From: Gnetum montanum
Taxonomy: Eukaryota; Streptophyta; Gnetopsida; Gnetales; Gnetaceae
Assembly (NCBI GenBank): GCA_015680685.1
Contig: MNCI01028403.1
Span: 935,737 to 999,736 of the forward strand
Direction of reading: 5' to 3'
Length of the DNA: 64,000 nucleotides
The position numbers were made by a program, and so were the translations under genes. The first letter of the stretch is position 1. Every line of letters begins with the position of its first letter. The notes under the pieces were generated by a model. It was not told the DNA's origin, ran no database searches, and saw only the letters and a program-made list of their open reading frames with translations. Shown piece by piece: positions 33,601 to 45,507 of the stretch.

Positions 33601-34755
33601 AGAATTTTTCACAAATAAAAATTAAGTATTGGGGAAGAGTTTCAAGATAAAATTAGAGTACAAAAGAAGCCAAAAAACCTAGAAGGATGACAAATCATGA
33701 AAGAGGGCTTTGAAATTGGTTTGGAAAAGGAGATTTGGAGAAAATTATATTGCCAAGAAGTGTAAAATTGGATGTTTCTTTCAAAATATAATAGAATTGA
33801 ATGCAAAAAAAACTAAGGGACAAGAACTTTAACAAAACTAGACCAAGGAGTATGTAAGTAAATCCTCCCCAAAGTAGGCTCATGCAGTTAGTGCCATTGC
33901 ATGCCCTCATACCTAAGAGTTCATAAGCACTAAGCATGATTAATTATCATGGATCATTAAAACTTGAATCCACACAAGAAATCATCAAAGAATTAGGAAA
34001 TATCAAAATTGACACATTGATTAACCATGATAAGAGGTAGTAAGGTGGCAATGGAGTTTCACATCTCAATCACATAAAGTCCTTGTAGAAGGTATGGTTA
34101 ATGTAACTTGATATTATTCCTTCCATAGTCTAATCCAAGTACATCCACTTCCAGTGACTTTGGATTGGTGCATTTAGACCTTTCAACTCCCAAAGTTCAT
34201 GAACACTTCCATAGATCACCCATCATTCCAAAAAGAGAAGAAAAGAGAAGTAAAAAGTTAGAAAGGGCCTTAGCTAAAGGGATGCCTTCGGGCATTGGTA
34301 ACATGTATTTCTAGCTCCATAACTAGTGCTTGTAGCCCATTATTTTGTCTAAGGAGTGTTATTTGAATTCCCATGTTGTGTTTTCTTTTCATGGGAACCA
34401 CACCATGCAAAGAAATCCTTCCTATTAATGGTTGACATTTGGAATGATGAGGAATCAATGAGAATACCCATAAAACTCAAGAAGGTAGGTAGGTACAAAA
34501 TGTGATAAGTGCCCTTGAAGCCACATCCTTATCAACTCCACTTGATTCATTCCAAGTTCATTAAGTATCAAGGTCATTTATTCTTTATAAATCATTATTA
34601 AGAAAGAACCTCATGCCTCCAAGATAAAAGAACACCATGGAGTTGAGTGGAATGGGTGAATGGTGTGACCTCACTAACAAAAAAATGTATAAAGAATGAT
34701 GTAAAACAAAAAAATTGAAAAATTGAGTAGTTACAACATGTTAGCATGCATGGTC
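33601..34755 (-). other. E3 post-pol noncoding region
   Basis: It shares blocks with E1, E5 and E7 on the minus strand: GGATGTGGCTTCAAGGGCA (about 34530-34510), TGCATGGTGTGGTTCCCATG (about 34408-34390) and GCATGAGCCTACTTTGGGG (about 33890-33870). No coding capacity. Confidence 0.65.
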
Positions 34756-34775
34756 ATCTTCCCCATGACTAAGTT
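34756..34775 (-). other. E3 internal polypurine-like tract
   Basis: On the minus strand ACTTAGTCATGGGGAAGATG just after the integrase end; 4 kb from the LTR. Confidence 0.65.
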
Positions 34776-34779
34776 TGAA

Positions 34780-36180
34780 GAAGGACATCTGAAAGAGAGC
34801 ACTTGGCCATTGGTTGAGGTGTTGTGGGTACTGGTTACTCTTAAGTTCAAGAAAGGTTTCACTTATTGTGTGTTGAACAATAGCTATTTGTTTATGTTGG
34901 TAGGGTGGTAAATCATCATGGCCCTTGATGAAAAAGTTGCATGTATAATATAAGATTCCTCTTATAGCATTTGAAATTTTGTACATTGGGGTATGTGCAT
35001 GAGGTTCCAATAAAGAACCTTATCTCTTGATTGAAACTTAACATTTTTTATTTTGAGATCATGCTATTGCTTATTGTGTGCCTTTTGCACTTCATTCAAG
35101 GATAAGGCCACTAATCAATTTTCATCTAGAATTTTTAAATTCATTTATCATTCTCTTTAGGCTACACTTAAATCAAGGTCAAGGTCACAGGCCATTCAAA
35201 GTGTACAAAGCTTTTTCTTGATAAGCAGAGTTGGGAGTTTCCCATATAGTAACTCATAGGGAGAATAATTGATAATAAGCTTTCATGTTAATCAATAAAC
35301 CCATAGAGTATAATTGAGTTTGATGCTCTAGTACTTCCTATTCTTACTGACTATACATGTTAGTGTCTTTGTTAATTTCTTCTTAGTGGCCTCTACTTAA
35401 TCATTGGCTTGTGGGTGGTATGGAGTTATAAGTTCATGTTCAACCCCTAAGCGTTGCATAAGTTTTCAAAACGTGGCACCTATGAAATATGTTCATTATT
35501 AAAAATTAGTACCCTTGGTATATCAAACCTTTTTACTACATTTTACTATACAAACCATGGCACTGTAGAGGATGAACAATCAGTGACAATAATAGCTTTA
35601 GCTCAGTTTGTGCAATAGTCAACAACAATAATTATCTATGCCTTTCTATTGAACATGGGATTGATGAGCCCCATAAAGTTAATGATCCAAAGATGAAAAA
35701 ACTCCAATGGTTGAATTCACTTTTGGAATCCTTCCATTTTTGCAGTCATCCCTCCATCTTTTTGGCATTTATCACATGAATGAAAGAAAAAATGGGCATT
35801 CTTAAAGATCGATGGCTAGTAGTATTTCATCATGGGGATTTTAATGACTATCATCCTCTTAGCATAGTGGGCCCCACAAAGACCTTTGTTAGCATCATAG
35901 AGGTATTGAAGTTGATCTCTATCAGGTACATACCATTGTACTAGATCACCAACATAACTCTTATAGAGGATACCCTTGATTTCTATGAAGTTTTTGGCCT
36001 AGTAAAGAAACTATTGTTCCATTCAAGTGGCATCTCTTAGATGAGTAGATAGGAGAGGATGTGATCATAGTAATTAGAATCCTTGGGATTGTAAACTTCA
36101 ATAACATCAACAAAGAAAAGTTCATCTAGGAATTGATTAGATAATGATCCTTCATCCTCTTTGTTGTTCCATTGTAATTA
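34780..36180 (-). pseudogene. E3 integrase
   Basis: The C-terminal part has NYSPYELLYGKLPTL-like sequence (about 35285-35240) and ETFLELKSNQYPQHLNQW (about 34865). The core reads through several stops, with the zinc finger near 35800. Catalytic residues could not all be confirmed by eye. Confidence 0.75.
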
Positions 36181-36199
36181 AGAAAAATGAGCAACAACT

Positions 36200-37850
36200 A
36201 AATTCTTGGTTCCCTTTCTGTCAATCATCATAAGATTAAAATCTTGAAGAATTACTAGCCACTGTATGATATGGGGGCTCACCATTGGTTTTTCATAAGG
36301 AAACATATGGAACTGTGGTTTGTATGGACAAACACTTGGTATCAAAACACATAGTGCCTAAATTTCTCCAAAGCATACACCACTGCTGTGATCTCCTTGT
36401 TAGCAATGGTGTAGTTGAGTTGTGCATCCATAATGCTTTAGCTTGTGCAATGGATATAGTATGGATGTTTCTAATCATCCAATTATTTAAGCACAACCCC
36501 CAAAGCATAGTTGGATGCATCAATCATTATGTGCAAAGGCCTAGATTAGTTAAGTGCCCATAAATTGAAGTTTCTATGACCTTCTATTTTAATTGCTAGA
36601 ATGTGCTCTCCCACTTCTTGGTTTAGGTGAATGATGCATCCTTCATTGTAAGCTCCACCAATGCTTTGGTAATTTTTGAGAAGTTTTCAATGAAGCACCT
36701 ATAATAACCTCTATGACCAAGCAATGACCATACATCTTTCATCATTTTTAGTTGCCTTGTTATTTCTTGGATGACACATACTTTTTTTTCCATCCACCTT
36801 GATCACTTTAATGAAAATTCTATGCCCTAAGATAATGGCTTCTTAGACCATAAAATTATTAAGCCTCAAATTGGTCTCCATAAACAGTTGAAGTACTTAC
36901 TCAAGGCAGTCTAAGGCTTGCTCAAATATTGTTTCATAGGTATATAAGTCATCCATGAAGACTTCTACCCCACTACCAATTTTTTATTGAAAGATGCCAA
37001 GGACTAATTTTTGGAATGTAAGGGCATTACACGGGCCAAAGGACATCTTTTTGTATGCAAAAGTCCCTTAGGAACTTGTTGTTATAGTATTGGCCTAGTC
37101 CTCCAATGCTATCTAGATTTGGTTATAACCACTATAATCATTTAGAAAAATTTAATAGCAATGCCCTACTATGATGTCCAACACTTGATCTATAAATGAC
37201 AATGGAAAATGGTCCTTGTATGTTGTCATGTTAAATAGTCGAAAGTCTATACAGACTCTTCATTTTGCTTCTTTCTTTGAAAAAAATAAAAAGTGGGTTA
37301 ACCCACTTGTTATCAACAATTAAGTATATGAATCTAGCTTTGAGGAGTTGCTCAATCTCCTCCTTGATAATCTACTTGAGTTTAGGATTCAATCATTATT
37401 ACAACTACCTCTTAGGCTTGATGGAGAAGTTTGTGTAGATTTTATGTTAGCATATCTGAGGATATATCCCTATAACCTCATGATATGATCAACCAAAGGA
37501 TATTGGCCATTTGTTTATGACTTTCAATGATTTTTATTTTTCTTCAAAAGAAAGTTTGACATTGATGATCACTAGCCTGCCAATATTTAAAAAGCCATAT
37601 TCTATAACTGAAAGTAGAGCCTTTAACTCAAGGGGCTCTTTATTGAAATTATTAGGGATCTCTGACTTTCCCCAATCTATGTTACTTTGTGCATTAGAGA
37701 GTGGGTGATGGAGTTCATTTTGTTTACACTTTCCACATAAGTGCTAGTAAGGATCTTAACTAGTTTCATGCATATATTTGATTCAATTTCATCATCTATC
37801 TTCAGCCACTAAGTACCTTCTTATTTCATGGTTTTTGCATATAAGCACCT
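36200..37850 (-). pseudogene. E3 reverse transcriptase and RNase H
   Basis: The minus strand reads MSFGPCNAL and GVEVFMDDLYTYETIFEQAL near 37060-36920, so the FMDD active site is intact. RNase H follows at about 36700-36250 with the HxD...IRWLVILQDFNLMMIDRKGT end. Many stops. Confidence 0.83.
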
Positions 37851-37919
37851 TTGAATTACTACTATATTTGTATATTGATTACATGCTTGAAGTGATGTGC
37901 CTTTCATGGTCCATAGTTT

Positions 37920-38340
37920 GTGCATGTAATGGTACCTTATGCCACTTTATGTGATGCATGGAACTTTCTTTTTCTCCACTTTTTCAAATTCATTTTCCTT
38001 AAAAATGTCCAAGGAAAGATGTCGAATCCCCATTTTAACATAGATTGTGCTTAACCATGCCCTTCACATAATGATAGCGAAGTTCCCCTTATAGTTATTT
38101 ACATGGCTCACTAGGAAATTAGTAAGATAGGGCCACCCACAAATGATGGTCATAATCTCCTCCACTAACTTCAAAAAAAAATAGTGATGGATTGATTCGC
38201 TAGCTCTAATACGATGTTGCTCTTTTTCAAAGGAGATAGATTCCAAGCCTTGTACATTTTTTTGGAAAATTAAATTGACTCCAAAACTTAAATCCAAAAG
38301 GACCTTGCAAGGTTCATTTCTTATGATCTATAATTAGATG
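37920..38340 (-). pseudogene. E3 aspartic protease
   Basis: LLDLSFGVNLIFQKNVQGLE (active-site region, Asp kept but spacing altered), then LVEEIMTIICGWPYLTNFLV and NNYKGNFAIIM-stop. Same second block as E1, E5 and E7. Confidence 0.8.
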
Positions 38341-38399
38341 ACGAGACTCCTAGGATCATATCACTTCCTAGAAAGGTAGTCAATCTTAACCAAATCTAT

Positions 38400-40993
38400 G
38401 ACCACATGGGTCAACATGAAAATATGGATTTGTGCAGATTTTTGTTGTGAAGGTGGCTTAGAAGGAATTTCAGAGGTAGAGGCAGCAAGGTTAGTAGCCA
38501 TAGGTGTTTGAGAGGGCTTTGTGGGATTGATGGTTCTAAAGAATGACCTTTTATGAGGCTTGGGTTTAGGACCACTTGGATAGATATTTGGCTATAAGAC
38601 TATTCGTACAATGTTTCTTTGTTGTGTTTGCATTAGAATATCATCTTACATAGATGGAGTATGGATAAAGATGTTGTCAATTATGGTCTAGAAGTTGATG
38701 AGTGCTAAGAAGAAGGAAAAAGAAGATTCCCATTTTTGAGAATCTATAAAATTATGGAGGATAGTAGTGCTATAAGAAGGAAGCATGATTAGAGGAGTCA
38801 TGTGAGAATACAGGTTGCTGGACATAGTAGCCATAGGGATCAAGTTACTTGTAAGGATATTACTGCCTTGGTGGTGGCATCCCCCACAAGTGTGGGTGTT
38901 GCCATTATTAATACTTTTTTTGATGTTGAGGAGGTGATCCATTTGGATAATATATGTCTTGTTGGAATTATTACCTCTAGTTTCCTTAGGAATAAGGCAA
39001 CCACCTAGGAGCTTGTACTTTTGCCAATCTTAGATTTAAAGTGTACATCCTAGATTCTTGCATATGTGACAACACTATACAACATCCCTTAGGATGTTAT
39101 ATTTTAAAATGTCACAACCATCATGATTTGTTTTATAATTTCAAACTTCCTCTATTGCTACAAATTTACCCTTGTTCTTATGATATCCTTGTTCTATATT
39201 TTTTTTCTTAATTTTTTCATAACCACTGCCTCCTTAGTCTCTTTATTTTACTATAATATTCAAAGAAGTTTAGAACATCTCATCCGAGGAGTCATCTTGT
39301 CTACCTTAGCTAATACTTCAGTGATAGATTTTTGAATTAGCAATATTTTCCTCTACACCACTTCATCAATTGGTGCTTCCCCCTCATTATCATAGAAACA
39401 CATCTCAATTTTGTGAATGGAGGGGTTTCTTTTGTACTCTTATATATTTTCACATTTCTTAAGATAACCTTCTTCCTTGCCCACTTGATTAATTAGCCTT
39501 TGGATCTGATGGGTCTTTAGCTTAGAAAGTCTCCCTTGGGCATAGATCCCAAGAGTTTTTTTTTTTGTTTCATTCATGAGTCCATCTATGATATGGTGCA
39601 ACTAATCACTTTGAGAGTATCCATGGCTTGGGCATTATTTTAGAGGAGAATAACACCTAAACAAGGCTACATCCAAGAACTCATTATTACCTTGTTTTCA
39701 TCATTGGATTTGTCTTTGTAGGTTGAATACTCTAGAGTAAGTTTGATACTTTTCGTTGAAAAACTCCAGCATCATACTCCATCAGCAAATAGATTCCTAT
39801 TCTAAGAAGTGGTACTAGATTTTAGCTTATTTAATGAGTGTTTTTGTGAATAGTTTTAGCTTTTTTCATTCATTTTCAATATTTTGAAAAGCACATGCAT
39901 CATGAAAGGCTTGTAGATTTTTTTGTGGATCTGTGTTATATCCCTCTTCAAATCTAGGGATATTGTTCATATCCAGCTACTTGATTTAGCTATCTTTCAC
40001 ATGTCTAATTGGATTCTAATTGCCTCTAAAATATTTCACATATTTCTTGTAGCTAGTAGAGGCTTATCATAGTTATAATGATCTTCATGACCCCTGTCAT
40101 GGTCATGATTCCTATGATGCATCCTACTATGTCTTCTTTCTCAATGATGATCCTTCCTTTGTTGTTGTCCCTGCCCCTATTACTTGTCATCCTAGAGGGA
40201 TTTGGGGTCATTTCTATCCATCATTAATCTCCATCTTGATCATGGCTACTCTTTCTTCTATCTTAGTATCTACTTTTCATATTAGAGTTGGAGGAGGAAG
40301 ATAATGATGGTGAGGAAGTAGGAGAATCAACACTAGAATGATGCTTGGTAGATCCTCTTCTTTAATCCATTTACTAATCATTTTTTATCCTTCTTTTTAT
40401 ACTTGTTGTTATCCTTGTCTTTGGATGATTGGCTATGATTGTTATCTTTTGAGGTCTATAGGTCATTAGAATTGTTCTTTCCCCCATCCAAGTTATTCAC
40501 AATTGATTGCAATGTTTGAGTAAGGGTCTTCCCATTAAAGAAATGGGAAGAGCCTATGTATTAGGACTAACCTAAAAATAAGTCCTTTCCTTCCATGTAC
40601 TGTTGTAAAAATGAATGGGTTGGGACCCTCTTGCCTTTATAGGCCTCATATCATGTTTCCATCTACTAATCCTTCTTCCATTGGGCATCAATGGGATGAT
40701 AATGTTGGTAGATGTATTCTTGGACCTCATAATCTACATTAAGTCTAACAATGCTCAACCTAATTAGATTATTCATCAACATTGTAGGAATGGATTGGTT
40801 GGAAGACAATATGATGTCACCTTCCATATGTCTCCATTGTAGCAACTCATGCTAATGTAAGATGAAGGTGAAAAGTGTAAGGGTCCGGATAGATGTAAAT
40901 AACATGAAGTTGTTGGGGTGTCTTCTAGGCCTCCTATCTTTGATTGGTTCTAGCTATGAATGATGGAGATTATTCCTTGGAAGAAGAAGCCAT
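38400..40993 (-). pseudogene. E3 gag
   Basis: Start MASSSKE at 40993. The core reads MNNIPRFEEGYNTDPQKNLQ, AFHDACAFQNIENE (about 39985-39870), MMLEFFNEKYQTYSRVFNLQ, HIIDGLMNETKKKTLGIYAQ and GRLSKLKTHQIQRLINQVGK. Interrupted by many stops. Confidence 0.82.
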
Positions 40994-41128
40994 GTTAGTT
41001 CTTACTAAAAGTAGTGTGCTTTACTTTTATTTCCTTAATGATTTATCTTTAAATGATCTTTAAAATGTCTTTATATGATATCATGATATTTTCCTATTTA
41101 GCGTACTTTGCTAAACTAAAATTCATAG

Positions 41129-41140
41129 TAATGGTGCGAA
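41129..41140 (-). other. E3 primer binding site (degenerate)
   Basis: On the minus strand TTCGCACCATTA follows the LTR end; compare TTGGCACCATTT in E2. Confidence 0.55.
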
Positions 41141-42037
41141 TGATGTGTAGCAAGTAGTCCATACGCCCAACCATACGAATCACAAGCATTGCACTAGAAA
41201 TCCAATTAAATTCTGTGAACTTAGCTCCTAAGTATGCCTATCGAAAAAGATGGTTACTTAGGAAATTATGATCATTATCTTCTTAACTCTTACTTATGTA
41301 GGCTCTTAGTATGGTTAAGTGTGAGTCAAGGCATAGTTATTTATTTATATTTATATTTTTATATTTTTATCATAAGCATTAAAAGAAAGATAAATGGTCA
41401 AAAATTTACTACTCTCGATATCTAAGGGTTCTTAAGCTAACTATCCTAACATAAGTATCTAGGCCCACTTATCATACAAATCTTAACTCATATCAATGCT
41501 ACTACATTACCAAGTGATAATTACTAGGTGCACCAAATGACCATTACTAGGATTACCAAGCATTAAATGGTATGCTTGAAGTGGTCGTACTTATGTATTC
41601 ATTATTGAAAGCATTAATTAATTAGAATAAGAATTTAAAGTGCATTAATAACAAAGTGCGAGTAATAAATATTAATCTATTCTAGCTATTACAAGCAATG
41701 TAAAGAATCTCATCTTTATTATTGTTCACATCAATGTGTCCAAGTACAAGATGCTTAAATAAAGATCCATATAATTACTTTAGTTTCTATTGTGGGTAGT
41801 CAAAAAATATTCTAATTCTAGAGAAGGAAAATTGCAAGAGTTCATCTACACTATTGACTTAACATGTCATAAATGTAGTGGATATGCAAATTTATATAGG
41901 CTTGATATGAGCTTGTGTTGTGGATATGAAAATTTATATAGACTTGATATGACTTTGTGTTGATGCATCTTCTTATGCATCAATGAGACTGCATCAATGC
42001 ATGTCCATCGACATAATTAGCCAATGTTACTTCATTA
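41141..42037 (-). mobile_element. E3 5' LTR
   Basis: 897 bp. The outer end ATTA at 42037 stands where ATCA is expected. It contains a 42-bp internal duplication (41880-41921, 41922-41963) and GATGCATC words in U3. Confidence 0.85.
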
Positions 42038-42169
42038 CTATAAATGATAAATACATGGAAAATAACTTTTGTATGATCATATAATGAGATTACATTAATG
42101 GATCCATGTATATGGCAATATCACATATACATAAATTCAATGATCAATCCAAAAAGAACATCATAATAT

Positions 42170-42675
42170 CAATTGAACATTAAGCTTAAAGATGTCAAGT
42201 AAGGAATTAATAAATTACTATAAATTACAACTCATTTACTCAATATTGATAGTGAATGGATAGAGAAAAAGTGTTGTGTTTAAGTAAAGTTCAAATTATT
42301 AAATGCAACCATATTCATAAATCATTTCTTGTTACCATTTTTAAAGGGAGTTGTCCTTACCATAATTAGAAGACATGCATATTATATATTTGTGGAAGAA
42401 TATAATTAATATAATCAAATATAGATGCCTTCTAAAGACTAACCTAAAATAACATTTAGGAATCTAAAGGAAATATTTACATACCATAATATGTCATTTG
42501 GAGTGTATAATGTGTTGATCATATTTCAATGTCTAGATCTTAGCATTTTTTAGAAGTAGGTTAGAGATTTTATAGATTATTTTTCAACATATGGATTAGA
42601 TTTTGACCAAGCCTTAAAACATTAAAATAAGTATTGAAGAGATGTATCAATACTAATGAAGCATAGTTGACTGAC
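42170..42675 (+). pseudogene. E0: reverse transcriptase remnant of an older Athila-like element
   Basis: Fragments read KELINYYKLQLIYSI, DSEWI, KLLNATIFINHFLLPF, RHAYYIFVEEYN, TYHNMSFGVYNV, DFIDYFSTYGLDFDQALKH and INTNEA, in the same order as RT of E1 and E5. It is the most decayed pol copy here and is cut at both ends, by the E3 LTR on the left and the E4 LTR on the right. The rest of E0 was not found. Confidence 0.8.
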
Positions 42676-43552
42676 TGTGTCGATGAGAATGTGTCAATGC
42701 AGCCTCATCAATGTAGCTCCATCAACATATCCTTATTGATGCATGGCCACATGCATTGATTTAGATGTTAGTCAAGCCTATATAAATGCACATAGGCACT
42801 ACATTTTTGGTATGTTAAGTCATCAGTATAACAAAGATCGTGTAGTTTGTAGTTTTCATAGTTAGAATAAATTCCATATGAGTGCTTGTAGCATGAATTA
42901 AGAGATTGTATGAATCTTTATTGGAGCATTATGTATGTGAACACTTTGATATGAATGACAATAAAGAAAAGATTTCTAATATTTATTATATCACTTAGAT
43001 TAGATTCATCTCTCTTAATTAACACTTTACATTCATCTTACATTCCATGTTATAGTAATTAAAGTAATTAATATAATTAATAATGAATACATTAGAGTAC
43101 GACCTCTTTGATCATAATGTATAATGCTTGGAAATCCAAATAGTGATCATTTTGTATGCCCAGTAATTACCACATGGTAACCCAACAACATTAATACAAT
43201 TTTAAGATGTGTACAACATGTGAGTATGGATACTTATGTTAGGATAACTAGCTTTAGAACCATTGGATAGTTAGAATAGTTAATTATCAATAATTAATCC
43301 TTTCACTCTGCACTTAGGCTAAAATATATAAAAAATATAAACATAAAAAGACATCACATCTTAACTCATAGTTTACAATACATAAGAGCACACACAAGTG
43401 GGAGTTAAGGAAGAGAATGATCATACACTTCCTTCAGTCATAGTCTTTGTCTATAGGTATACTTAGGAGCTAAGTCCATGAAATTTGACTAGTTTACTAG
43501 GGCACACCTGTGATTCATATGGTTGGGCATAGGGACTATTTTCTACTCATCA
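42676..43552 (+). mobile_element. E4 5' LTR
   Basis: About 877 bp, TGTGTCGATG...CTCATCA. It ends with the family sequence GGTTGGGCATAGGGACTA. U3 has CATCAATG/GATGCATG words and TATAAATGCA near 42780. It is followed by TTGGAACTGCTAC, a mutated PBS. The left edge is set by where E0 RT similarity stops. Confidence 0.75.
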
Positions 43553-44427
43553 TTGGAACTGCTACAAAGAACTTAGTTTAGCTAAGTGCATTGAGTAGAA
43601 AAAGATAGTGACATTATACAAAGACATTATAAGGACAATCAACGATAAATCCTTATGATTGGGGTAGGGACTAATGGAGAGGAACTAGTAGGCATCATTC
43701 TAGTGCTGGTTCTTCTTCTTCCTCATTCCTATCATCATCCTCATCATCTTTGTCCTACAACTCCAACAAGAGAAGTAGAGGTTGATACAAAAGAAAGAAT
43801 AGTTGTGATTGGGTTGGAGATGAATGACTAGGTAAGAATGAATGTAAATTCTACTGGGATGATCAAGAATAGGGGCAAGGATAACAATTAAGGGAGGAGC
43901 ATCATTGAGAAAGAAGGCATAGCAAGACTCATCATAGACATCATGGCCACGATAGGGATCACTGAGATCATTATGATTATGATGAGCCTCTACTAGCTAC
44001 CCCAAACATGCTAAACATTTTAGAAGCCATTAGAATGCTAAAAAGGCACTTGAAAGATAGTCAAATCAAGATATTGGATATGAAAAATATACTACACTTA
44101 AAAGGGGATATAACTTAGATCCACAAAATTATCTATAAGCATTTCATGATGCTTATGACTTACAAAACATTAAAAATGAATGGAAAAATTTGAAACTATT
44201 TTTAAAGATACTTAGTAAGGAAGATGGAAGCTAGGACCAGTCCTTAGAATTGAAACATGTTCACCAATGAAGTATGATGCTAGACCTTTTCGACAATAAG
44301 TACCAAACCTACTATAGAGTATCCACCTTGCAAAGAAAAATCCAAGGATGAAAATAGAAAAGTCATCAGTGCTTCGATGCAGCCTTGGGTAGGTACTATT
44401 CTCTTTTTCACTGATGCCCAAGCCATG
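43553..44427 (+). pseudogene. E4 leader and gag, first part
   Basis: Gag fragments include a Ser-rich region (about 43700-43770), SQIKILDMKNI and LVRKMEARTSP-like sequence in shifted frames, and ends RYYSLFH-stop-CPSH, where E5 is inserted. Resumes at 57802. Confidence 0.78.
44423..44427. repeat. Target site duplication of E5, left (CCATG)
   Basis: CCATG before the 5' LTR is matched by CCATG at 57802-57806. Confidence 0.9.
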
Positions 44428-45340
44428 TGATGAAGTGTCATTAAGTCATGCGTCGACTGGGCCGCGTATACGGGGCCGTGTATACATAGCTACATCGACG
44501 CAGGCCTATTGATGTAGCTTCCCTACATCGACGTGGCCCTGTTTACACAGCCGCCTATCTCGGCCTATAAATAATAGGGCCTTCAACCTCATTTAGGCAT
44601 CCTTCAGTTAGTTGTAGTGAAGCTCTTGTAGTTTGTTCCCGCAAGAGATAGAATATTTTCCAAGTGCCGCAGTAGGTGTAAGAAAAGTGATCAGCTCTTT
44701 ATTTGAGCGTTGATGTATCTGAGCCCATTAGCATGACGACAATAAAGATGAACTATTCAAGAATTCCTTGCAGCATTTGGATTTAGCTATTTTATGCATT
44801 CAATAGTTTAATATGTTTATGCTTTGTTAGTTACATGTTAATTCCTTAAGTTTCTCTTATTGTTGTCTTAATTGCTACTGCTTATTCGTAGTTTTCAAAG
44901 GCCATAAGTATGACCATCTTGAACGTAAATCAAACACTTGGTAAGCCCAGTGACGCTTACTGTCTGGCAACCCAGAAGTGTTAGGAGATGCTCAAAATGT
45001 GCTCGAAAGATGGGATCAGATACTTATGCTAGGAATAGTTAGAGTATAAGCTACGATAATTATAGATTAGATAATATTTTATTCCTTACCTTTCATACCT
45101 TAAATTAGCTGCCAAAAGATATGAAAAAACATATAAAAATCATTAGCCTTAGTCTCACTTAACCATCGTAAACAGAACCTCACAAGTGAGATTAGGAGGA
45201 CAACAACCGTTCTAACCCAAGGTTTCACTAGTTAGAGTCTAGTGTATGTTAAGTGCTTACAGTCTACAAAATTTGACTAAGTTGTGTGTGAATGCCCATG
45301 ATTCGTATGGTTGGGCATAGGGGTACCTAGCTGCTCATCA
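44428..45340 (+). mobile_element. E5 5' LTR
   Basis: 913 bp, TGATGAAGTGTC...CTGCTCATCA. U3 has repeats of CGTCGAC, GTATAC and TACATCGACG / TTGATGTAGC words; TATA box at 44566-44574. Confidence 0.94.
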
Positions 45341-45341
45341 T

Positions 45342-45357
45342 TGGCGCCGTTGCTGAG
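45342..45357 (+). other. E5 primer binding site
   Basis: TGGCGCCGTTGCTGAG one base after the LTR; near-perfect Athila tRNA-Asp site. Confidence 0.88.
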
Positions 45358-45507
45358 GACTGTTAAGTCTCACATGTGTCATCTAACCTTAGTGAAATTA
45401 TCATTCAATTCATTGGAACAAACCCAAGATAGAAATATTTATGCATGCTAGGTGGATTAAAGTAAATAGTACTTTACACCAATTACATGGACCATCTAAT
45501 GTCCAAT

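Larger units (their letters stand above)
29992..42037 (-). mobile_element. E3: Athila-like LTR retrotransposon with ORF3
   Basis: 12 kb, minus strand. 5' LTR 42037-41141, degenerate PBS, gag 40993-about 38,400, protease, RT with FMDD, RNase H, integrase, internal polypurine-like tract, post-pol region with an internal U3-like promoter, ORF3, PPT, and a 3' LTR of which 734 bp remain (30725-29992). The rest of the 3' LTR was displaced or lost with the left half of E2. Many stops. Confidence 0.9.

Noticed and set aside
36285-36563. 92-codon plus-strand frame inside E3
   Set aside because: It is the antisense of the E3 RNase H region, whose motifs read on the minus strand.
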